Shown one piece after another: positions 57,482-64,000 of a stretch of DNA of 64,000 nt. The notes under the pieces are model-generated. The model had not been told where the DNA came from, ran no database searches, and saw only the letters and a list, made by a program, of their open reading frames with translations. The position numbers and the translations under genes were made by a program. The stretch is from positions 1-64,000 of the forward strand of contig JBBDMS010000048.1 of the NCBI GenBank assembly GCA_040878185.1, read 5' to 3'. Position 1 is the stretch's first letter. The number at the start of each line of letters is the position of its first letter. The DNA comes from JAWXBK01 sp040878185 (lineage in GTDB: Bacteria > Pseudomonadota > Alphaproteobacteria > Dongiales > Dongiaceae).

Positions 57482-59674
57482 ATGCCCGAATCGCACGCCA
57501 GTTCGCGCCCTCCAGCGGGCCGCGTCAGCGTTCTGCTGCCGCTGCCGCTCGCGGGCGCCTATGACTATGCGGTGCCCGACGAATTCGATCTGGCGCCGGG
57601 CGATTTCGTGATCGTGCCGCTCGGCCGGCGCGAGCTGGTCGGTGTGGTCTGGGGCGCGGGCAACGACGAGGTTCCCTCATCGAAGCTGAAGCCGGTCATC
57701 GAGCGGCTTGACATGCCGCCCTTGCCCGAGGTTTCGCGCCGCTTCGTCGACTGGGTCGCCGGCTATTCGATGGTGCCGCCGGGGCTGGTGCTGCGCATGA
57801 CGATGAGCGTGCGTGCCGCACTCGAACCGCCGCGCAGCGCGACCGGTTATCGCGCCGTCGACAATCCCGATCCCGCCGCGCGGATAACGCCGGCGCGGGC
57901 GCGCGTGCTCGAGGTGCTGGCGCGCGGACCCGCTTTGATGACGACGGATCTCGCGCGCGAGGCCGGCGTGTCGCCGGGTGTCGTGCGCACGATGGCGGAT
58001 GCCGGGCTGATCGAGGCGATCGCCCTGCCGCCGCCTGGTCCGCCGCGGCCCGATCCGGATTACGCCGTGGCACCGCTCGAAGCCGCGCAGCGCGCCGCCG
58101 CCGACACGCTCGTGGGCAAAGTCGGCAACGGATTTTCGGTGACGCTGATCGACGGTGTCACCGGTTCGGGCAAGACTGCGGTCTATCTCGAAGCGATCGC
58201 GGCTGCGCTCAAGACCGGCAAACAAATTCTTGTGCTGCTGCCCGAGATCGCGCTGACGGCGCAATTGCTCGATCGTTTCGCCGACCGATTCGGCGTGCGG
58301 CCCTGCGAATGGCACTCCGATCTGACCAGTCCCGAACGACGGCGCAACTGGCGCTGGATCGCCTCGGGCGAGGCGCAGGTCGTCGTCGGTGCGCGCTCCG
58401 CTTTGTTCCTGCCTTATCCCGAACTCGGGCTCATTGTCGTCGACGAAGAACATGAGAGCGCGTTCAAGCAGGAGGATGGTGTCATCTACCAGGCGCGCGA
58501 CATGGCCGTCGTGCGCGGGCAGCTCGGTGCGATCCCCGTTGCCTTGGTGTCGGCGACGCCCTCGCTCGAAACCGTGCACAATGTCGAAGCCGGCCGTTAC
58601 GCGCTGCTGCATCTGCCGGACCGCGCGCTCGGTGCGAGCCTGCCGAAGGTCGAAGCCGTCGATCTCCGGCACGATCGGCCGCCGCGGCAGCGCTGGCTCT
58701 CCGACACGCTGCGTATGGCGCTCGAAGAGACGCTGGCGGTGAACGAGCAGGGCCTGCTGTTCCTCAACCGCCGCGGCTATGCGCCGCTGACCTTGTGCCG
58801 CGCCTGCGGCCATCGACTGCAATGTCCGAACTGCACCGCCTGGCTGGTCGAGCATCGCTTTCACGGCCGGCTGCACTGCCATCACTGCGATTTCCGCGCC
58901 GATTTGCCGGCGAGCTGTCCGCATTGCAGCGCGGTCGGCGAGTTTGCGGCCTGCGGTCCCGGGGTCGAGCGGCTGGCGGAAGAAGTCGCGGCGCTATTCC
59001 CGCAGGCGCGGCTCGCGGTCATGACCAGCGACACGATGTGGAGCCCCGGTGCTGCGCAGGAACAGGTTCGCGCGGTGGTCGATCACGAGGTCGACGTGCT
59101 GATCGGCACGCAGATCGTCGCGAAGGGCCATCATTTTCCGCTGCTGACGCTGGTCGGCGTGGTCGATGCCGATCTCGGCCTCGGCGGCGGCGACCTGCGC
59201 GCGGCCGAGCGCACCTATCAGCTTCTGCACCAGGTGGCGGGCCGCGCCGGCCGCGCCGAACGGCCGGGCCGCGTGCTGCTGCAGACGACCGATCCCGCCC
59301 ATCCGGTGATGAAGGCGCTGATCTCCGGCGATCGCGATGCCTTCCTCATGCGCGAAAGCGAGGAACGGAAGCGCTATGCGCTGCCGCCGTTCGGACGGCT
59401 CGCAGCACTGGTGCTGCGCGCGCCGAGTGCCGCCGAGGCCGACGATCTAGCGCGCGCGATGGCGCGGCAGATCCCGGCCGTCGACGGGTTTCATGTGCTC
59501 GGTCCAGCACCGGCGCCGCTTGCCGTGCTGCGCGGTTGGCATCGGCGACGGTTCCTCGTCAAATGCCGGCGCGATCAGGCGCCGCAGGGCTTCATCGGAC
59601 GCTGGCTCGAACGCGTGAAACTGCCCAATGCGGCGCGGCTCCAGATCGACATCGATCCGTACAGCTTCCTCTGA
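57482..59674 (+). CDS. priA: Primosomal protein N' (PriA helicase)
   Basis: A 730-residue 3'-5' helicase that restarts stalled forks. Walker A GVTGSGKT lies at 225-232, Walker B in LIVVDEEHESAFKQEDGVIY, the zinc-binding cysteines in CRACGHRLQCPNC, CHHCDF and CPHC, and the helicase VI motif QVAGRAGRAERPG follow. DNA-binding N-terminal domain is present. The ATG at 57482 was preferred to GTG at 57473. It is upstream of the atp operon. Confidence 0.96.
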   Translation: MPESHASSRPPAGRVSVLLPLPLAGAYDYAVPDEFDLAPGDFVIVPLGRRELVGVVWGAGNDEVPSSKLKPVIERLDMPPLPEVSRRFVDWVAGYSMVPPGLVLRMTMSVRAALEPPRSATGYRAVDNPDPAARITPARARVLEVLARGPALMTTDLAREAGVSPGVVRTMADAGLIEAIALPPPGPPRPDPDYAVAPLEAAQRAAADTLVGKVGNGFSVTLIDGVTGSGKTAVYLEAIAAALKTGKQILVLLPEIALTAQLLDRFADRFGVRPCEWHSDLTSPERRRNWRWIASGEAQVVVGARSALFLPYPELGLIVVDEEHESAFKQEDGVIYQARDMAVVRGQLGAIPVALVSATPSLETVHNVEAGRYALLHLPDRALGASLPKVEAVDLRHDRPPRQRWLSDTLRMALEETLAVNEQGLLFLNRRGYAPLTLCRACGHRLQCPNCTAWLVEHRFHGRLHCHHCDFRADLPASCPHCSAVGEFAACGPGVERLAEEVAALFPQARLAVMTSDTMWSPGAAQEQVRAVVDHEVDVLIGTQIVAKGHHFPLLTLVGVVDADLGLGGGDLRAAERTYQLLHQVAGRAGRAERPGRVLLQTTDPAHPVMKALISGDRDAFLMRESEERKRYALPPFGRLAALVLRAPSAAEADDLARAMARQIPAVDGFHVLGPAPAPLAVLRGWHRRRFLVKCRRDQAPQGFIGRWLERVKLPNAARLQIDIDPYSFL

Positions 59675-59813
59675 AGATCGGCCCGGCTTCGCCGATCGCG
59701 CGGTTCCGATTTTCCGTTCCAATAGAATGACTTAACGTGAACCAACAGACCCGATTGCGACATCCGGGCGCGGTTGCGCGGCTTTCCGGCTTGTGTTACA
59801 TCAGCGCGCCATC

Positions 59814-59845
59814 GCCGGACGGCAACGTCCGGCCGCAGTTTTTGT
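59814..59845 (+). terminator. Possible terminator between priA and atpH
   Basis: GCCGGAC (59814-59820) and GTCCGGC (59827-59833) form a perfect 7-bp stem with a GGCAAC loop, followed after five bases by TTTTT. It could end the priA transcript or act within the atp leader; the gap before the U-run makes it imperfect. Confidence 0.4.
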
Positions 59846-59912
59846 CGTAATTCCGCGATCTTAGCAGGCATCGGCCGGCTTCGGATTGCATCCTTGGGAG
59901 GGGTCATTCGAC

Positions 59913-60473
59913 GTGGCAGCCGGGGGCACAGGCTCGGGCAGTCTGGCGACGCGCTATGCCGCTGCGCTGTTCGAGCTCGCCGATGAAAAGAAGGCGCTCG
60001 ACGCGGTCGCCGACGATCTCAAATCGATCCGGACGATGATCGGGTCGAGCGAGGATCTGCGCCGTGTACTGCGTAGCCCGGTCATCGGACGCACCGCACA
60101 GGGCCGCGCCATGGCTGCCATACTCGACGCCGCCAAGACCGGCGATCTGGTCCGCCGCTTCGTCGGGCTGGTCGCCGAAAAGCGGCGCCTCTTCGCCCTG
60201 CCGCGCATGATCGATGCCTATCTTGCCGAACTCGCCCGGCGTCGCGGCGAAGTCACCGCCGAAGTCGTCTCGGCAACGCCGCTCGACGAGGCAAGCCAGA
60301 AGCGCCTTACCGAGGCGCTGCGTCGCGTCGCCGGCCAGCATGTTGCCATCGATCTCAAGGTCGATCCGGATCTGATCGCGGGGCTCGTCGTCAAGGTGGG
60401 CAGCCGCATGGTCGACAGCTCGCTCAGAACCAAGCTCAATCGCATGCAAATCGCCATGAAAGGGAACGGGTAA
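59913..60473 (+). CDS. atpH: ATP synthase F1 subunit delta
   Basis: A 186-residue OSCP/delta subunit linking F1 to the peripheral stalk. [40 protein letters not shown], and the C-terminal [20 protein letters not shown] are diagnostic. GTG at 59913 was chosen because GGGAGGGG stands about 11 bases upstream and it gives the normal length; a TTG further upstream would add nine residues. Stop overlaps the atpA start. Confidence 0.93.
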   Translation: MAAGGTGSGSLATRYAAALFELADEKKALDAVADDLKSIRTMIGSSEDLRRVLRSPVIGRTAQGRAMAAILDAAKTGDLVRRFVGLVAEKRRLFALPRMIDAYLAELARRRGEVTAEVVSATPLDEASQKRLTEALRRVAGQHVAIDLKVDPDLIAGLVVKVGSRMVDSSLRTKLNRMQIAMKGNG

Positions 60474-62002
60474 TGGATATCCGGGCCGCGGAAATTTCCG
60501 CAATCCTGAAACAGCAGATCGAGAATTTCGGCACCGAAGCGGACGTCGCGGAGGTTGGCCAGGTTCTCTCGGTCGGCGACGGTGTCGCCCGCGTCTACGG
60601 CCTCGACAATGTGCAGGCCGGCGAGATGGTGGAGTTTCCCGGCGGCATTCGCGGCATGGCGCTCAATCTCGAAGACGACAATGTCGGCGTCGTGATCTTT
60701 GGCGACGACCGCGACATCAAGGAAGGCCATACCGTCAAGCGGACGGGCGCCATCGTCGACGTGCCGGTCGGTCGCGGCCTGCTCGGTCGCGTCGTCGACG
60801 CGCTCGGCAATCCGATCGACGGAAAAGGCCCGCTGAAGGACGTTGAGCGCAAGCGCGTCGAAGTCAAGGCGCCGGGCATCATCCCGAGAAAGTCGGTACA
60901 TGAGCCGATGCAGACCGGGCTGAAGGCGATCGACAGCCTGGTGCCCGTCGGACGCGGCCAGCGCGAACTGATCATCGGCGACCGCCAGACCGGCAAGACC
61001 GCGGTCGCGATCGACACGATCCTCAACCAGAAAAATTCCAACGCCGGCGCCGACGACAAGAAGAAGCTGTTCTGCATCTATGTCGCGGTCGGCCAGAAGC
61101 GTTCGACGGTCGCGCAGATCGTCAAGACGCTTGAGGATAATGGCGCGCTCGAATATTCGATCGTCGTCGCCGCGACCGCGTCCGAGCCGGCGCCGCTGCA
61201 GTTTCTCGCGCCCTACGCCGGCTGCACCATGGGTGAATATTTCCGCGACAACGGCATGCACGCCGTCATCTTCTACGACGATCTCTCGAAGCAGGCGGTC
61301 GCCTATCGTCAGATGTCGCTGCTGCTGCGCCGTCCGCCGGGACGCGAGGCCTATCCGGGCGACGTGTTCTATCTGCATTCGCGCCTGCTCGAGCGCGCGG
61401 CGAAGATGAACGACGATAATGGCGCCGGTTCGCTGACCGCGCTCCCGGTCATCGAGACGCAGGCGGGCGACGTGTCAGCCTATATCCCGACCAACGTTAT
61501 TTCGATCACGGACGGGCAGATCTTCCTCGAAACCGGCCTCTTCTTTAAGGGCATCCGGCCGGCCATCAATGTCGGCCTCTCGGTCAGTCGAGTCGGTTCG
61601 GCAGCGCAGATCAAGGCGATGAAGCAGGTCGCGGGCCGCATCAAACTCGAACTCGCGCAGTATCGCGAGATGGCGGCTTTCGCGCAGTTCTCGTCGGACC
61701 TCGATGCGGCGACGCAGCGGCTGCTGGCACGTGGTGCGCGTCTCACCGAGGTCCTGAAGCAGGGCCAATACCAGCCGATGCCGGTCGAGGAGCAGGTGGT
61801 CTCGATCTATGCCGGCGTGCGCGGCTATCTCGACAAGATCCGGGTCGATCAGGTGACCCGCTTCGAGCATGGTCTGCTCGCCGAGGTCCGCGACAAGGGC
61901 AAGGATATCCTCGCCGGCATCCGCGAGAAGCGGGAGCTGACCGAAGAGCTCGAAGCGAAGCTGAAGGCCTTTATGGACCAGTACGCGAAAACCTTCGCCT
62001 GA
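60473..62002 (+). CDS. atpA: ATP synthase F1 subunit alpha
   Basis: A 509-residue subunit. [20 protein letters not shown] in the beta-barrel, P-loop [57 protein letters not shown] and the C-terminal helical domain are standard. It overlaps atpH by one base and precedes atpG by 32 bases. Confidence 0.98.
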   Translation: MDIRAAEISAILKQQIENFGTEADVAEVGQVLSVGDGVARVYGLDNVQAGEMVEFPGGIRGMALNLEDDNVGVVIFGDDRDIKEGHTVKRTGAIVDVPVGRGLLGRVVDALGNPIDGKGPLKDVERKRVEVKAPGIIPRKSVHEPMQTGLKAIDSLVPVGRGQRELIIGDRQTGKTAVAIDTILNQKNSNAGADDKKKLFCIYVAVGQKRSTVAQIVKTLEDNGALEYSIVVAATASEPAPLQFLAPYAGCTMGEYFRDNGMHAVIFYDDLSKQAVAYRQMSLLLRRPPGREAYPGDVFYLHSRLLERAAKMNDDNGAGSLTALPVIETQAGDVSAYIPTNVISITDGQIFLETGLFFKGIRPAINVGLSVSRVGSAAQIKAMKQVAGRIKLELAQYREMAAFAQFSSDLDAATQRLLARGARLTEVLKQGQYQPMPVEEQVVSIYAGVRGYLDKIRVDQVTRFEHGLLAEVRDKGKDILAGIREKRELTEELEAKLKAFMDQYAKTFA

Positions 62003-62034
62003 TCGCTACGCCCGAACCCTAGCGCGAGAGAGCG

Positions 62035-62916
62035 ATGCCGAGTCTCAAGGATCTCCGGGTCCGCATCAACAGCGTCAAGTCGACGCAAAAGATCACCTCG
62101 GCCATGAAGATGGTTGCGGCGGCGAAACTGCGCCGCGCCCAGGAGCAGGCCGTGGCGGCGCGTCCCTATGCCGAGCGCATGGAGCGGATGCTGGCGTCGC
62201 TTGCCGCCGGCGTCGGCGATCAGGAAGGCGGCAACCCGCTGCTTGCCGGTACCGGCCGGAACGAAAAGCATCTGGTCGTCGTCCTGACGTCCGATCGCGG
62301 TCTCTGCGGCGGGTTCAACTCGACCATCGTCCGCGGCAGCCGCAGGCTCATCAGGCAGCTTGTCGACGACGGCAAGCAGATCAAGATTTTCTGCATCGGC
62401 CGCAAGGGTCGCGACCAGCTTCGTCGCGACATGGGCGATCGGATCGGCGGGTTCGTCGACGACGTTGGCCGGCAGCGGCTCCGCTTTGCGGAAGCGCAGG
62501 CGATCGGCGAAACGCTGATCGGCATGTACGAGGCCGGCGAATTCGATGTCTGCACGATGGTCTATAACCGATTCAAGTCGGCCATGACCCAGATCGTTAC
62601 GACACAGCAGATTGTGCCGCTGCCGGTGCCCGAAGCGGGCGAGGCAGCCGATCTCGGCGGGGCGATCTACGAATACGAGCCGGACGAGCAGGAGATTCTC
62701 GCGGACCTCCTGCCGCGCAATGTCGCGGTGCAGGTCTTCCGCGCGCTGCTGGAAAACGCCGCTTCCGAGCAGGGCGCGCGCATGACCGCGATGGACAGCG
62801 CGACGCGCAACGCCGGCGACATGATCAATCGTCTCACCATCAACTATAACCGCACACGCCAGGCCTATATCACCAAGGAGCTGATCGAGATCATCTCCGG
62901 CGCAGAAGCGCTGTGA
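62035..62916 (+). CDS. atpG: ATP synthase F1 subunit gamma
   Basis: A 293-residue central shaft. [40 protein letters not shown] at the N-terminus, [17 protein letters not shown], and the C-terminal [20 protein letters not shown] with [20 protein letters not shown] are family signatures. It separates atpA and atpD in the standard order. Confidence 0.98.
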   Translation: MPSLKDLRVRINSVKSTQKITSAMKMVAAAKLRRAQEQAVAARPYAERMERMLASLAAGVGDQEGGNPLLAGTGRNEKHLVVVLTSDRGLCGGFNSTIVRGSRRLIRQLVDDGKQIKIFCIGRKGRDQLRRDMGDRIGGFVDDVGRQRLRFAEAQAIGETLIGMYEAGEFDVCTMVYNRFKSAMTQIVTTQQIVPLPVPEAGEAADLGGAIYEYEPDEQEILADLLPRNVAVQVFRALLENAASEQGARMTAMDSATRNAGDMINRLTINYNRTRQAYITKELIEIISGAEAL

Positions 62917-62936
62917 TGTACGGAACCGGACAGTAG

Positions 62937-64000
<1,064 letters not shown>

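Overview
The window is GC-rich, densely packed chromosomal DNA from an alphaproteobacterium. The pointers are the ffh-(VOC)-rpsP-rimM-trmD-rplS-leuC order, an F1 ATP synthase operon that begins with atpH just after priA, an sdhCDAB-zapE-mdh-sucCDAB-lpd supercluster, DUF484-xerC, and an MdcL/Mch-like CoA lyase and MaoC hydratase pair. Rhodospirillales or a neighbouring order fits best, but this is inferred from gene order only. No rRNA, tRNA, CRISPR array, prophage or insertion sequence was recognised. There is one 10-base run of N (27188-27197), so the window is a scaffold with a gap.

Layout. 1-17.6 kb is mixed housekeeping and accessory metabolism: rlmN-mug, an IalB-like secreted protein, a SpoU methyltransferase, an asparaginase II-type protein, a quinone oxidoreductase, a SAM methyltransferase, DinB, two DUF1127 proteins beside a LysR regulator, two PLP aminotransferases, two tandem EamA exporters (one frameshifted), an epimerase, OsmC and acetoacetyl-CoA synthetase. 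17.9-23.6 kb is the translation and secretion block ffh to rplS, running into leuC. 23.6-31.1 kb holds a secreted unknown, a multi-sensor class III cyclase, the scaffold gap with an orphan LuxR-type helix-turn-helix end, an RDD protein, leuD, leuB, two small secreted peptides and an Mpo1-like protein. 31.2-35.4 kb has asd, pyridoxal kinase and the CoA lyase/hydratase pair. About 960 bp without a gene follow, containing a strongly structured element and a minus-strand terminator.

36.3-52.1 kb is an almost continuous plus-strand TCA-cycle region: succinate dehydrogenase, malate dehydrogenase, succinyl-CoA synthetase and the whole 2-oxoglutarate dehydrogenase complex. It contains three unexpected small or accessory genes: an acidic 78-residue protein between sdhA and sdhB, a histone H1-like Lys/Arg-rich protein coupled to mdh, and a C39-like papain-fold protein between the E2 and E3 genes of 2-oxoglutarate dehydrogenase. 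52.1-57.4 kb is mostly minus strand: lipoproteins, paired GNAT acetyltransferases, a CigR-like protein, xerC, DUF484 and a small transaldolase. 57.5-64 kb is priA and then atpH-atpA-atpG-atpD, with atpD cut by the window end.

Functionally the window joins central carbon oxidation and ATP synthesis with leucine and aspartate-family biosynthesis and ribosome maturation. No obvious defence or mobile system is present. The best leads for undescribed biology are the three genes embedded in the TCA operons, the structured element near 35.5 kb, and the truncated sequence at the scaffold gap.
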